Translations under genes and position numbers: made by a program
Shown: positions 45,143 to 54,383 of the stretch, piece after piece
Layout: the number at the start of each line of letters is the position of its first letter
Position numbering within the stretch: position 1 is the first letter of the stretch
The notes under the pieces: generated by a model
What the model saw: only the letters and a program-made list of their open reading frames with translations
Databases searched by the model: none
What the model was told of the DNA's origin: nothing
Source: Bordetella parapertussis
GTDB lineage: Bacteria; Pseudomonadota; Gammaproteobacteria; Burkholderiales; Burkholderiaceae_B
Direction of reading: 5' to 3'
Assembly (NCBI GenBank): GCA_945895265.1
Contig: CAMDEF010000003.1
Span: 1-64,000 of the forward strand
Length of the DNA stretch: 64,000 bases

Positions 45143-47707
45143 TTACGATTTTTTCAATTTAGCAAACGCCGCAGCCATTGCGCCGCCGGGGCTTGGCTCA
45201 GGTGCACTGTTGGCGTTCGGTTTGCGCGCACCGCGGTTGTTGTTACCACCTGACCCGAGACCGTTACCCCCGCTCGGGCGACCACCCGCAGCCATTGACC
45301 GAGCCGGTGGCGCATCATCATTGATCCTCATGGTCAACGCAATACGTTTACGCGCAATATCCACCTCTTGCACGCGAACTTGCACGGTTTGCCCAACGCG
45401 TACAACATCGCGTGGATCGCTAACAAATTTGTCAGCTAACGCTGAGATATGCACTAAGCCGTCTTGGTGCACGCCGATATCCACAAAGGCACCAAAGTTT
45501 GCCACGTTGGTCACAACACCTTCAAGAATCATGCCTGGGAGCAAATCGTTGAGCGTCTCAACACCTTCTTTAAAGGTTGCAGTCTTAAACTCTGGGCGCG
45601 GATCACGGCCAGGTTTTTCGAGTTCGAGCAAAATATCCCGTACCGTGGGGACGCCAAATTTTTCGTCAACGAATTCAGCGGGCGATAAGCCTTTTAGTTT
45701 GTCGCGATTGCCAATCACATCTTTCATTTCGCCGACAATTTTTTTCAAAATGCGTTCAACCACCGGATACGCTTCAGGGTGAACGGATGAGCGATCAAGA
45801 GGGTTGTCACCGTTTTGAACGCGTAAAAAACCGGCTGCTTGTTCAAATGCCTTTTCGCCAAAACGTGAAACCTCTTTCAGCGCCTTACGATTGGCAAACG
45901 CGCCTTTTTCGTCGCGGTAGCTGACGATGTTTTTGGCTAAGGTGCTGTTGAGCCCTGAGACGCGGGCCAACAACGCAGCTGACGCCGTGTTGACATCTAC
46001 GCCAACGGCGTTGACGCAGTCTTCAACCACAGCGTCAAGCGAGCGCGCCAGTTCGCGCTGATTTAAGTCGTGTTGATATTGGCCCACGCCAATCGCTTTG
46101 GGCTCAATCTTGACGAGTTCGGCCAACGGGTCTTGCAAGCGACGTGCAATCGAGGCGGCACCACGCAAGGTCACATCAAGATCTGGAAACTCAAGCGCGG
46201 CTAATTCAGAGGCTGAGTACACCGACGCACCCGCTTCAGAGACCACGACACGCGTTAGTTTAAGATCGGGTTGGGCTGCCATTAAATCGACGACGAGTTT
46301 TTCGGTTTCGCGCGAGGCGGTGCCATTACCGATTGCAACGAGTTCGATTTTGTGACGGCGGGCGAGGGTTGCTAACACCGCCAGCGTACCGGCGCGATCA
46401 CGACGCGGCTCAAATGGATACACGGTTGCGGTTTCAACGACCTTACCGGTGTGATCAATCGCAGCCACTTTGACGCCGGTGCGAATGCCTGGATCTAAAC
46501 CTAAAACCGCTTTTGGGCCTGCGGGTGCCGCGAGCAGTAAATCTTTTAAGTTAGCGGCAAAGACGCGAATCGCCTCGGTTTCTGCGCTTTCACGCAGGCG
46601 CGTGATGATCTCAGATTCGAACATGGTTAAGAGTTTGACCCGCCAGGTCCAGCGCGTAACATCGGCCAACCATTTGGCGCGCGCACTTGGGGCCGCAGAG
46701 AATAAGTCACGACCAAGTTTTAAAAAGTTAGCAACGCGTTCGACGCAAGGGTGCGGAACGAGAATATCTTGGCTTGCCTCAAGACCAATACGCAACTCAA
46801 GTGCACCTTGTTGCCGGCCGCGCAACATTGCTAAGATACGATGCGAGGGTAGGGTGCGCAGAGGTTCGTTGAAATCAAACCAGTCTCTGAAGTTTGCGCC
46901 ATCGGCTTCTTTGCCGTCGGCCACCTTTGAATACAGGTACCCATGCGACCACAAGTGTGTGCGCATATCGCTCAGCAAATCAGCGTTTTCAGCGTAGCGC
47001 TCTGCCAAAATATCGCGCGCGCCGTCCAGCGCCGCTTTGACGTCGTTGATGTTAGCTTCGGCGTTGAAGTATTGCGCGGCTAGCGCAGCAGGGTCGCATT
47101 GCAGGTCAGCCAAAATGCCATCTGCCAGAGGCTCTAGCCCCGCCTCACGGGCAATCTGCGCACGGGTACGGCGTTTGACCTTGAACGGGGCATAGAGGTC
47201 TTCAAGGCGCTGTTTGGTGTCAGCTTGTTGGATCGACTTTTCAAGTTCAGGGGTAAGTTTGTTTTGTTCTGTAATCAACGCCAAGATCGCCGCACGACGC
47301 TCTTCGAGGTCGCGCAAGTACAACAGCCGCGTATCTAAATTGCGCAACACGGTGTCATCTAAACCGCCGGTGGCTTCTTTGCGATAGCGGGCGATGAACG
47401 GCACGGTCGAGCCGTCATTGAGTAACTCAATCACCGCAAGCACTTGTGCAGCACGGATGCCAAGCTCTTGCGCGAGCTGCGCCACAATCCGCACCTCAGC
47501 CTCTTGTGACGTGACGGGCGCGCTAAAGATAGTTGCCGTTGCGCCAGGCTGAGCAGCGGCTGCGGAGGTGCCTGCAGCAGCCGATGGCTTAGCAGAAGAG
47601 GCGGCAGCTTTGACCGCTGGAGTTGCTCCGGGGGCAACAGCGGTCGTGGTCGCCGCAGTTGCAGCAGTGGCTTGGGTGGCAGTTTTGGCAGAAGTCGATT
47701 CAGTCAT
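45143..47707 (-). CDS. tex: Tex: RNA-binding transcription accessory protein
   Basis: 854 residues. Tex proteins bind nucleic acid and affect transcription and virulence gene expression in Bordetella and others. The order is standard: helical N-terminal domain (PFIARYRKEATGGLDD), YqgF/RuvC-like domain (AVLGLDPGIRTGVKVAAID), helix-hairpin-helix region (VNTASAALLARVSGLN), and a C-terminal S1 domain (about 727-796). Two additions stand out: an Ala/Thr-rich N-terminal extension of about 65 residues, and a Gly/Asn-rich tail (797-854). Divergent from the helicase gene. Confidence 0.95.
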   Translation of the reverse strand: MTESTSAKTATQATAATAATTTAVAPGATPAVKAAASSAKPSAAAGTSAAAAQPGATATIFSAPVTSQEAEVRIVAQLAQELGIRAAQVLAVIELLNDGSTVPFIARYRKEATGGLDDTVLRNLDTRLLYLRDLEERRAAILALITEQNKLTPELEKSIQQADTKQRLEDLYAPFKVKRRTRAQIAREAGLEPLADGILADLQCDPAALAAQYFNAEANINDVKAALDGARDILAERYAENADLLSDMRTHLWSHGYLYSKVADGKEADGANFRDWFDFNEPLRTLPSHRILAMLRGRQQGALELRIGLEASQDILVPHPCVERVANFLKLGRDLFSAAPSARAKWLADVTRWTWRVKLLTMFESEIITRLRESAETEAIRVFAANLKDLLLAAPAGPKAVLGLDPGIRTGVKVAAIDHTGKVVETATVYPFEPRRDRAGTLAVLATLARRHKIELVAIGNGTASRETEKLVVDLMAAQPDLKLTRVVVSEAGASVYSASELAALEFPDLDVTLRGAASIARRLQDPLAELVKIEPKAIGVGQYQHDLNQRELARSLDAVVEDCVNAVGVDVNTASAALLARVSGLNSTLAKNIVSYRDEKGAFANRKALKEVSRFGEKAFEQAAGFLRVQNGDNPLDRSSVHPEAYPVVERILKKIVGEMKDVIGNRDKLKGLSPAEFVDEKFGVPTVRDILLELEKPGRDPRPEFKTATFKEGVETLNDLLPGMILEGVVTNVANFGAFVDIGVHQDGLVHISALADKFVSDPRDVVRVGQTVQVRVQEVDIARKRIALTMRINDDAPPARSMAAGGRPSGGNGLGSGGNNNRGARKPNANSAPEPSPGGAMAAAFAKLKKS

Positions 47708-47774
47708 TGGAATGAGGGCTTTTTAGCTAAGGCAAACGGACGATTTTGCCACACTAAGACTTCTTCTTCAGCTG

Positions 47775-47792
47775 AGGCGGTATGATCCGCCT
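47775..47792 (+). promoter_or_regulatory. -10 element bracketed by a 6-bp inverted repeat, before the helicase gene
   Basis: aggcgg (47775-47780), TATGAT (47781-47786), ccgcct (47787-47792). The TATGAT is a good -10 hexamer (5 of 6) and the ATG follows at 47811, giving a leader of about 18 nt. The -35 is weak. The symmetrical flanks could bind a repressor or form a hairpin at the very 5' end of the mRNA. Confidence 0.4.
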
Positions 47793-47810
47793 AGATTCTT
47801 GGTGCCACTT

Positions 47811-49796
47811 ATGTCAGATCAGTCGATTTCTCAGCTTTTTTCGCTCGAAGGGCCGCTTGCGGCGATTGCGCCGGGCTTTCGCGTACGGCCGTCACAAGTC
47901 GAATTGGCCCAGATGGTTGAACGCACCATCGCTGAGCGTTCAACCTTGGTCGCTGAGGCCGGTACCGGCACCGGTAAAACCTGGGCGTATTTAGTACCTG
48001 CCTTGTTAGGGGGTGGCAAAGTGTTGGTCTCGACCGGCACCCGTACCCTGCAAGATCAGTTGTTTTCGCGCGATTTGCCGCGGGTGCGTGATGCACTCAG
48101 CGTGCCTGCTTCAATCGCCTTACTCAAAGGACGTGGCAATTATGTGTGCCACTATCACCTTGAAAAATTACAAACTGAAGATCGTGGCTTAAAGTCGCGG
48201 GCCGAAGTGCAGCAGTTGCGCCACATTCACACCTTTGCACAACAGTCCACCACCGGTGACCGGGCCGATTTGCCAACGGTACCCGAAGAGGCCGAAATTT
48301 GGCAGCGTGTGACTTCAACCCGCGAAAATTGCTTGGGTCAAGATTGCCCGAATGTTCGTGATTGCTTTGTGTTGAAGGCGCGCCGGCAGGCACAAGAGGC
48401 CGACGTGGTCGTGATTAATCACGCCTTATTTATGGCCGATTTGATGTTGCGCGACGAAGGCATCACTGATTTGTTACCCGCCGCCGATACTGTGGTGTTT
48501 GATGAAGCGCATCAATTGCCCGATACCGCGACGCGATTTTTGGGCAATAGTCTCTCAACCCATCAATTGTTGGATCTGGCTAAGCTTATTGAGGTTGCTG
48601 GCTTGGCGCATGCTCGAGAGCTCACCAACTGGTCTGAACAAGCGCGTCGGATTGAACACACCGCGCGTGAGTTGCGCCTAGCCTGCGCTGGGCTTGAACA
48701 GATGCCCTCTAAGCGCGTGACGTTTGAGGCATTTCCTGAGCCCGCGGTCTTTGATGCGGCGTGCGCAACCCTGCAGCTCGCGCTCGACGAAATCGGAAAA
48801 ATGCTGGCCAGCGTCGAAGAAAAACATCCCGACTTGGCCGCTGCGGCACGGACCTGCCAAGAGTTGGCTGAACGTTTAGCCAAGTGGGGCCAACCTGGTC
48901 GCGAGTCGCGTGCACCCATAGAAGATCTGCAGCAGGTGGTTCGCTGGGTTGAGTGCGGCTTGCATCACGTGCGTTTGCATGCGGCGCCTTTATCCGTTGC
49001 TGAAGCGTTTTCGCGTTACAGGCAGGGCGGACAGGCTTGGATCTTTACATCAGCGACGCTATCCGTACATCGTGATTTTTCACATTTCACTTCGCGCTTA
49101 GGCTTAGACGATGCGCAAACCTTGCGTCTTGAGTCGCCTTTTGACTATCCGACTCAGGCTCTACTCTACGTGCCGCAACAATTGCCGCCACCGCAATCTG
49201 CCGATTTTTTGCCGGCCTTTGTCGATACGCTAATGCCCTTAATTCAAGCGAGTCAGGGCGGTGCATTGGTGTTGTGCACCACACTGCGCGCGGTCGAACG
49301 CGTGGCAGGTTTGATTGGCGATGCTTATGATCGTCTTGGCATCACGTGGCCGCTGATGCGGCAAGGTAATGGCACGCGACGCGATTTACTCGAACGCTTT
49401 CGTACCTTGGATCATGCCGTGTTAGTCGGCAGCGCGAGTTTCTGGGAAGGCATTGATGTTCAGGGTGATCGTCTGACCTTAGTCGCGATTGATAAGCTCC
49501 CGTTCGCACCGCCTGATGACCCTGTACTTGAAGCACGTTTGCGAGCCTGCCGCAGCCGCGGCGGCAATCCCTTTATGGAATATCAGCTTCCTGAAGCCGC
49601 AATTGCCCTGAAGCAGGGCGCGGGTCGCTTGATTCGAAGCGAAACCGACTGGGGCGTGTTGATGGTGGGTGATACGCGCCTTGTGGATAAGCCTTACGGC
49701 AAGCAGCTGTGGCGCGGCTTACCACCTTTTGCACGCACCCGCTCACTTGACGAGGCCGTGGCGTTTTATACACGCCACGCCGAGCAAGGGTCTTGA
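47811..49796 (+). CDS. DinG/YoaA-type XPD-family DNA helicase
   Basis: About 661 residues from ATG 47811 (a TTG 12 nt upstream is in frame). ATP-dependent 5'-3' helicase for repair of damaged or R-loop DNA. Walker A GTGTGKT (51-57), iron-sulfur cysteines Cys113, Cys174, Cys179 and Cys185, Walker B DEAH (231-234), and C-terminal motifs SFWEGIDVQGD and QGAGRLIRSETDWG. Length and the four-Cys cluster fit YoaA more than DinG. Confidence 0.9.
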   Translation: MSDQSISQLFSLEGPLAAIAPGFRVRPSQVELAQMVERTIAERSTLVAEAGTGTGKTWAYLVPALLGGGKVLVSTGTRTLQDQLFSRDLPRVRDALSVPASIALLKGRGNYVCHYHLEKLQTEDRGLKSRAEVQQLRHIHTFAQQSTTGDRADLPTVPEEAEIWQRVTSTRENCLGQDCPNVRDCFVLKARRQAQEADVVVINHALFMADLMLRDEGITDLLPAADTVVFDEAHQLPDTATRFLGNSLSTHQLLDLAKLIEVAGLAHARELTNWSEQARRIEHTARELRLACAGLEQMPSKRVTFEAFPEPAVFDAACATLQLALDEIGKMLASVEEKHPDLAAAARTCQELAERLAKWGQPGRESRAPIEDLQQVVRWVECGLHHVRLHAAPLSVAEAFSRYRQGGQAWIFTSATLSVHRDFSHFTSRLGLDDAQTLRLESPFDYPTQALLYVPQQLPPPQSADFLPAFVDTLMPLIQASQGGALVLCTTLRAVERVAGLIGDAYDRLGITWPLMRQGNGTRRDLLERFRTLDHAVLVGSASFWEGIDVQGDRLTLVAIDKLPFAPPDDPVLEARLRACRSRGGNPFMEYQLPEAAIALKQGAGRLIRSETDWGVLMVGDTRLVDKPYGKQLWRGLPPFARTRSLDEAVAFYTRHAEQGS

Positions 49797-49890
49797 CACG
49801 CATGCTCTGACCGTCTGGCTGAGAAGCCGTCTGGCGGGCTCGCCTTGTGCAAAAGGACTAGGGCTAGAGCTTCAGAGCCTAACCGCTTTC

Positions 49891-50739
49891 TCAAAACAAC
49901 CGCAGTGGGTTCCAGGCACTGTATTTACCAGGAAAGCCTTTAGCGATTAAGGTCGTATTCGGAAAGTTTGCAAGTAACACGCGTTCGGTGTCGTTGCGCA
50001 AATCAGTCATCTTCAGTTTATCGTAAGACATCATCATGATGTAGAGCGCTGGTTCTGAAGACGGCACGCCTTGAAACTCGGTGATGACCACTTGCGCTCG
50101 ATTGATGGCAGCAACATAGGCAAATCTTTCGTAGTAGTAACGCGCGATGAGCATCTCGTTTTCGGCCATCGTATTGATCAGCCATTCGAGACGCTTGCGT
50201 GAGTCAGTTGCGTAGCGGCTTGCAGGAAAACGCTCAACAAGTTCGTTAAAAGCGGCGTACGACTGGCGCAACGCCTTGGGGTCGCGTTCACCAGGATTTT
50301 GCCGAGTGACGGTGGCAAATACCGCACTTGGTGGAGTAAAGTTGATCAAGCCGCGCAGGTATAGCGCATAGTCTGTCGCCGGGTGGCTGGGATATTGCTG
50401 CTGAAAGCGGCCGAGCGTGGCCAAACCCAGTTCGGGCTCTTTATCTTTCCATTGCACATAGGCCAAGTTCAACATCGATTGTTGCGCGTAGGTGCCAAAC
50501 GGAAAACGCGTTTCGACTTGCATAAAACGCTCTTTGGCCAGACGCCAGTTACCCGAATTCATTTCGGCTTTGCCGTCTTCAAACAGGCGCTCGACGGTCC
50601 AGCTGGCGGTGGGATCGTACTCAGGCCCTTTGGTGCCGCAACCTGCAATCAGTAAAGCGACAAATAAAACCATGAGCCCGTTGGCCCAGGTGGTTGCAGT
50701 GCGCGACTGAAACAAAGAAATAGTGTTGCGACCCATCAC
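49891..50739 (-). CDS. bamD: BamD: outer membrane protein assembly lipoprotein
   Basis: 282 residues. Essential lipoprotein partner of BamA. Lipoprotein signal with a longer n-region and lipobox LIAGC (Cys34), then TPR-like repeats: DGKAEMNSGNWRLAKERFMQVETRFPFG, QSMLNLAYVQWKDKE, and the conserved SRYATDSRKRLEWL...EMLIARYYYERFAY. It is divergent from rluD by 50 bp, the usual arrangement in proteobacteria. Confidence 0.95.
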   Translation of the reverse strand: MMGRNTISLFQSRTATTWANGLMVLFVALLIAGCGTKGPEYDPTASWTVERLFEDGKAEMNSGNWRLAKERFMQVETRFPFGTYAQQSMLNLAYVQWKDKEPELGLATLGRFQQQYPSHPATDYALYLRGLINFTPPSAVFATVTRQNPGERDPKALRQSYAAFNELVERFPASRYATDSRKRLEWLINTMAENEMLIARYYYERFAYVAAINRAQVVITEFQGVPSSEPALYIMMMSYDKLKMTDLRNDTERVLLANFPNTTLIAKGFPGKYSAWNPLRLF

Positions 50740-50789
50740 GAAATGATCCTTGGTGTTAGCATTCTGTGCTGATTATAAGACGAGTCCCA

Positions 50790-51749
50790 ATGACCGACAC
50801 CCCAATTTCTGAAGATATTGCGCCTGACGACGAACCTCAGGTTTTTCTGGTAACCGACGAAATGCCGCTTGAGCGACTCGATAAGGTCTTGGCGCAGCTT
50901 GTGCCACAACATTCTCGAAGCCGGTTGCAGACGTGGATTCAGGGGGGGCACGTTCTGGTAAACGGTAAAGCCGCCAAACTCAGGCAAACTCTGCGCGAAG
51001 ATGACGTCATCACGGTCTACGAGCAGCCGGCTCCAGAAGATCATGCTTTTGTGCCGCAACCTGTTGATTTTGATGTACTAGGCGAAACAAGCGATTGGAT
51101 TGTTGTCAATAAGCCGGTTGGGCTTGTGACACACCCCGGCGCGGGGAATTGGTCGGGAACCTTGCTCAATGGCTTGCTGCACCGCTACCCCGAATTGACC
51201 CAGGTTGCGCGTGCCGGAATCGTCCATCGCCTAGACAAAGACACTTCTGGGTTGCTGGTGATTGCCCGAAACGAGGTCTCGCAAACCCATTTAGTGCGTC
51301 AGTTGCAGGCTCGTACGATGGGGCGCCAATATTTGGCACTGGCCCATGGGCGCATGCTTGAGCAGGGCACGATAGACCGTCCAATCGGACGAGACCCCAA
51401 AGTGCCAGTGCGTATGTCGGTCGAGAGCCTGAGCGCACCCAAGGCCGCGGTGACACACTATCAGCTTGTCAGGGTGGGCGAGTATGGTGGCTCGAATATT
51501 TCTGAAGTCACTTGTCGGCTAGAAACTGGAAGAACACACCAGATTCGCGCCCATTTGGCGAGTTTGGGGCACCCTCTGTTAGGCGATACCTTGTACGGTG
51601 GGCGGGCTATCGAAGGTGCCGCTCGGCAGATGTTGCACGCGCATCAATTGCGGTTTGAGGATCCCAGCGGCGCTGGGATGGTCGAATTTACGGCCGCGCC
51701 TGCAGCTGATATGCTAAAGGTCATTGAGCACATCAGCTGGAAGTCTTAG
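50790..51749 (+). CDS. rluD: RluD: 23S rRNA pseudouridine synthase
   Basis: 319 residues from ATG 50790 (a GTG 24 nt upstream is in frame). Modifies U1911, U1915 and U1917 of helix 69 by homology. An S4 RNA-binding domain (about 27-80, LERLDKVLAQLVPQHSRSRLQ) precedes the catalytic domain with Asp149 in HRLDKDTSG and the GRTHQIRAHLASLGHPLLGD signature. Followed by pgeF, as in many proteobacteria. Confidence 0.95.
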   Translation: MTDTPISEDIAPDDEPQVFLVTDEMPLERLDKVLAQLVPQHSRSRLQTWIQGGHVLVNGKAAKLRQTLREDDVITVYEQPAPEDHAFVPQPVDFDVLGETSDWIVVNKPVGLVTHPGAGNWSGTLLNGLLHRYPELTQVARAGIVHRLDKDTSGLLVIARNEVSQTHLVRQLQARTMGRQYLALAHGRMLEQGTIDRPIGRDPKVPVRMSVESLSAPKAAVTHYQLVRVGEYGGSNISEVTCRLETGRTHQIRAHLASLGHPLLGDTLYGGRAIEGAARQMLHAHQLRFEDPSGAGMVEFTAAPAADMLKVIEHISWKS

Positions 51750-51758
51750 CGCCACGCT

Positions 51759-51816
51759 GCAGCTACCGTCGCCAATCGCTGTTTCACTGTCCAACGGGCA
51801 GCTACCGTCGCCAATC
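51759..51816 (+). repeat. Two 19-bp direct repeats ahead of pgeF, 39-bp spacing
   Basis: gcagctaccgtcgccaatc occurs at 51759-51777 and 51798-51816. Flanking bases are also similar, so this looks like a 39-bp duplication. It lies between the rluD stop and the pgeF ATG. Since 39 is a multiple of three the copies stay in frame with pgeF. Confidence 0.85.
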
Positions 51817-51834
51817 ACTCTATCAGTCCCTATC

Positions 51835-52620
51835 ATGCCGTCACCAACCCAGTCCGCTTTCACGTTGCTCCGGCCAAAGCAAGCTTGGCAGGGTGTTCAG
51901 CTCTTTTGTACGACCCGCGACGGCGGAGTGGGCAAGCCTCCTTACGATACGTTTAACTTAGGCCTTGGCACCCAAGAAGACCCTGCTAGCGTGTATGAAA
52001 ATCGTAAGCGCCTGAGACAAGTGTTACCCAACGAACCTGCTTGGCTCAAGCAAGTGCACGGGGTTCGCGTGGTAGATGCAGATGACCCCCAACTATTTGG
52101 GTTAAACCAAGGGCCTCCTGCGGCCGATGCCTCGGTCAGCACCACGCCCGGGCGTGTGCTGGCGGTGTTAACGGCTGATTGCCTGTCGGTGGTGATGGCC
52201 GATCAATCGGGTACCGTGGTTGGGGTGGCCCATGCTGGCTGGAAAGGTCTTGCCGCCGGCGTCTTAGAGGCGACTTTGCAGCTGATGCAAGCCAAGCGCC
52301 CGAGGGCCACAGGTTGGCGTGCTTGGGTTGGCCCCGGTATCGGCGCTCAAGCCTTTCAGGTGGGTGAAGAGGTCAGAGTGGCTTTCCAGGGCAAGGGGGC
52401 TGAGCAGGCAGGGTATTTTTTGCCAGACGCGCTTGAACCAGACAAATGGCGTGCAGATTTAGCGGGTCTGGCGTGTTGGCGTCTTGCGCAAATGGGCGTG
52501 GTGCAGGTCGAAAACAGTGGCTTGTGTACGGTAAATGACTCGCAGCGGCAGTTTTTTTCGTACCGACGTGACCGTGAAACAGGGCGTATGGCGACGCTTG
52601 CTTGGTTAGGCAGTCTCTGA
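51835..52620 (+). CDS. pgeF: PgeF (YfiH): peptidoglycan editing factor
   Basis: 261 residues from ATG 51835; the frame stays open up to 51724, overlapping rluD, but the residues encoded there come from the 39-bp repeats and are not family-like. Polyphenol oxidase/laccase-domain protein; in E. coli it removes wrongly incorporated amino acids from cell wall precursors. Active-site residues His75 (KQVHG), Cys116 (TADCLSVV) and His133 (HAGWKG) are present. The ribosome binding site is weak, which suggests coupling with rluD. Confidence 0.92.
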   Translation: MPSPTQSAFTLLRPKQAWQGVQLFCTTRDGGVGKPPYDTFNLGLGTQEDPASVYENRKRLRQVLPNEPAWLKQVHGVRVVDADDPQLFGLNQGPPAADASVSTTPGRVLAVLTADCLSVVMADQSGTVVGVAHAGWKGLAAGVLEATLQLMQAKRPRATGWRAWVGPGIGAQAFQVGEEVRVAFQGKGAEQAGYFLPDALEPDKWRADLAGLACWRLAQMGVVQVENSGLCTVNDSQRQFFSYRRDRETGRMATLAWLGSL

Positions 52621-52655
52621 CTCATTTTGAATGCCCGGTTAAGCGTATTTTGGGG

Positions 52656-52684
52656 TTGACAATCCTCATCTTGCAGCGCACGAT
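52656..52684 (+). promoter_or_regulatory. Probable promoter of phaC
   Basis: A perfect -35 TTGACA (52656-52661), 17-bp spacer and CACGAT (52679-52684, 3 of 6) lie 35 nt before the phaC GTG. Confidence 0.5.
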
Positions 52685-52719
52685 GACACCGCCAACACCA
52701 TAAACAAATAGGTCTGAAT

Positions 52720-54342
52720 GTGAACTTTCCGTTTCCAGAGGGATTGGCGCCACCGCCCGGGATTTCAAAAGAGGCGCTCGCGTCGGTCCAACACGACTTC
52801 ATGCAGGCTTGGCAACGCTTATCCCAAGAGGCGACCCAAGGGCATTTGCCGGCGATTAAAGACCGTCGGTTTGCCGCGCCGGCTTGGGCCTCGAGCCCGC
52901 CTCATTTACTGATGGCCCACCTATACCTTTTGTCGGCAAACGCCATGCAAAAGTTGGTCGATGTTTCAGACGCCTCGCCAGAGCTCAAAGACCGGTTACA
53001 TTTTTCAGTGATGCAGTGGATCGACGCGATGTCGCCCGCTAATTTTTTGGCGACCAATCCTGATGCACAAGCCGCGCTGCTCGACTCGGGCGGAGAAACT
53101 CTCGTTGCGGGCGTCTCGAATCTAATCGGTGATATTCAAAAAGGGCGTATTTCACAAAGTGACGAAAGCAAATTTGTCGTGGGTGAAAACGTTGCCACAT
53201 CTGCCGGGTCGGTTGTTTTTCAAAACAAGTTTTTTCAATTAATACAATATTCGCCCACGACACCGACGGTGTATCAGCGTCCGATCCTGTTGGTGCCGCC
53301 CTGCATCAATAAGTTTTACATTCTCGATCTGCAACCCGAAAATTCGTTTGTGCGTGATGCTGTGGCGCAAGGCTTTGCCGTGTTCTTGATGTCCTGGCGC
53401 AATCCGCTTGCAGAAGATACGGATGGCATCGAAAAAGCGACCTGGGATGATTACCTTCAAGAGGGAATCCTGACCGCGCTCGATGTGACGCAAAAGATTT
53501 CTAGGCAAAGCAAGATCAATGCGTTGGGGTTTTGCGTGGGTGGCACGATGCTTGCGGCAGGCTTGGCTGTTGCCGCGGCTAACGGGCAAAGTCCAGTGGC
53601 GTCTTTAACGCTGTTGACCTCAATGGTTGACTTTAAAGAAACGGGCCCGCTTGGGGTGTTTGTCGATGAACAGCATGCCAGCCTGCGCGAGCAACAAATC
53701 GGACACGGTGGTTTGATGTCGGCGCGCGAGCTTGGCACCACGTTTTCATTTCTGCGACCCAACGAGTTGGTCTGGAATTACGTCGTATCCAATTATTTAA
53801 AGGGCGAGTCGCCGGTTGCCTTCGATTTGTTATTCTGGAACGGCGACAGCACGAATTTGCCTGGGCCATTTTTCACGTGGTATTTTCGACATACTTATCT
53901 CGAAAATAAACTCAGCCAACCCAACGCGCTGACAAGCTGTGGCGTGCCAATCGACTTGCGTAAAGTCAAAGTCCCTACCTATCTCTACGGCTCGCGCGAA
54001 GATCACATTGTGCCGTGGCACTCGGCGTTTGCCTCGACGGCAATTTTTCCTGGCCCTAATCGCTTTGTGTTGGGGGCCTCGGGCCATATTGCCGGGGTGA
54101 TTAATCCGCCTGCAAAAAACAAGCGCAACTATTGGGTGGCCGACAAACCTGTCAAGGGTCAAGCTGCTGAAAAATGGTTTGCGCAAGCGACCGAATATCC
54201 TGGCAGTTGGTGGCGTGACTGGGGCGAGTGGTTGGCAACTCATAGCGGCAAGCGCGTCAAAGCTTCAAAAACATTAGGTAACAAAACATATCCCGTGGTT
54301 GAAGCGGCGCCGGGGTCTTACGTCAAGGTTCGAGCAGTCTAG
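52720..54342 (+). CDS. phaC: Class I polyhydroxyalkanoate synthase
   Basis: 540 residues, GTG start. Polymerises 3-hydroxyacyl-CoA to PHA on the granule surface. The lipase-like box is GFCVGG with Cys272; Asp428 (GSREDHIVPW) and His456 (GASGHIAGV) complete the triad, with the same 28-residue Asp-His distance as the Cupriavidus enzyme. The protein is somewhat shorter than the 580-590 residues usual in class I, mainly at the N-terminus. phaB follows after 41 nt; no phaA thiolase is in the window. Confidence 0.95.
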   Translation: MNFPFPEGLAPPPGISKEALASVQHDFMQAWQRLSQEATQGHLPAIKDRRFAAPAWASSPPHLLMAHLYLLSANAMQKLVDVSDASPELKDRLHFSVMQWIDAMSPANFLATNPDAQAALLDSGGETLVAGVSNLIGDIQKGRISQSDESKFVVGENVATSAGSVVFQNKFFQLIQYSPTTPTVYQRPILLVPPCINKFYILDLQPENSFVRDAVAQGFAVFLMSWRNPLAEDTDGIEKATWDDYLQEGILTALDVTQKISRQSKINALGFCVGGTMLAAGLAVAAANGQSPVASLTLLTSMVDFKETGPLGVFVDEQHASLREQQIGHGGLMSARELGTTFSFLRPNELVWNYVVSNYLKGESPVAFDLLFWNGDSTNLPGPFFTWYFRHTYLENKLSQPNALTSCGVPIDLRKVKVPTYLYGSREDHIVPWHSAFASTAIFPGPNRFVLGASGHIAGVINPPAKNKRNYWVADKPVKGQAAEKWFAQATEYPGSWWRDWGEWLATHSGKRVKASKTLGNKTYPVVEAAPGSYVKVRAV

Positions 54343-54383
54343 CGTTGGTCAATGCCGTGTCAACGCGGCAAAAGGAGATGAGG

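Noticed and set aside
45117..45782. 221-codon plus-strand open frame antisense to tex
   Set aside because: It lies wholly over the end of the well-supported tex gene, has no ribosome binding site and encodes a Ser/Thr/Pro-rich sequence typical of antisense frames.
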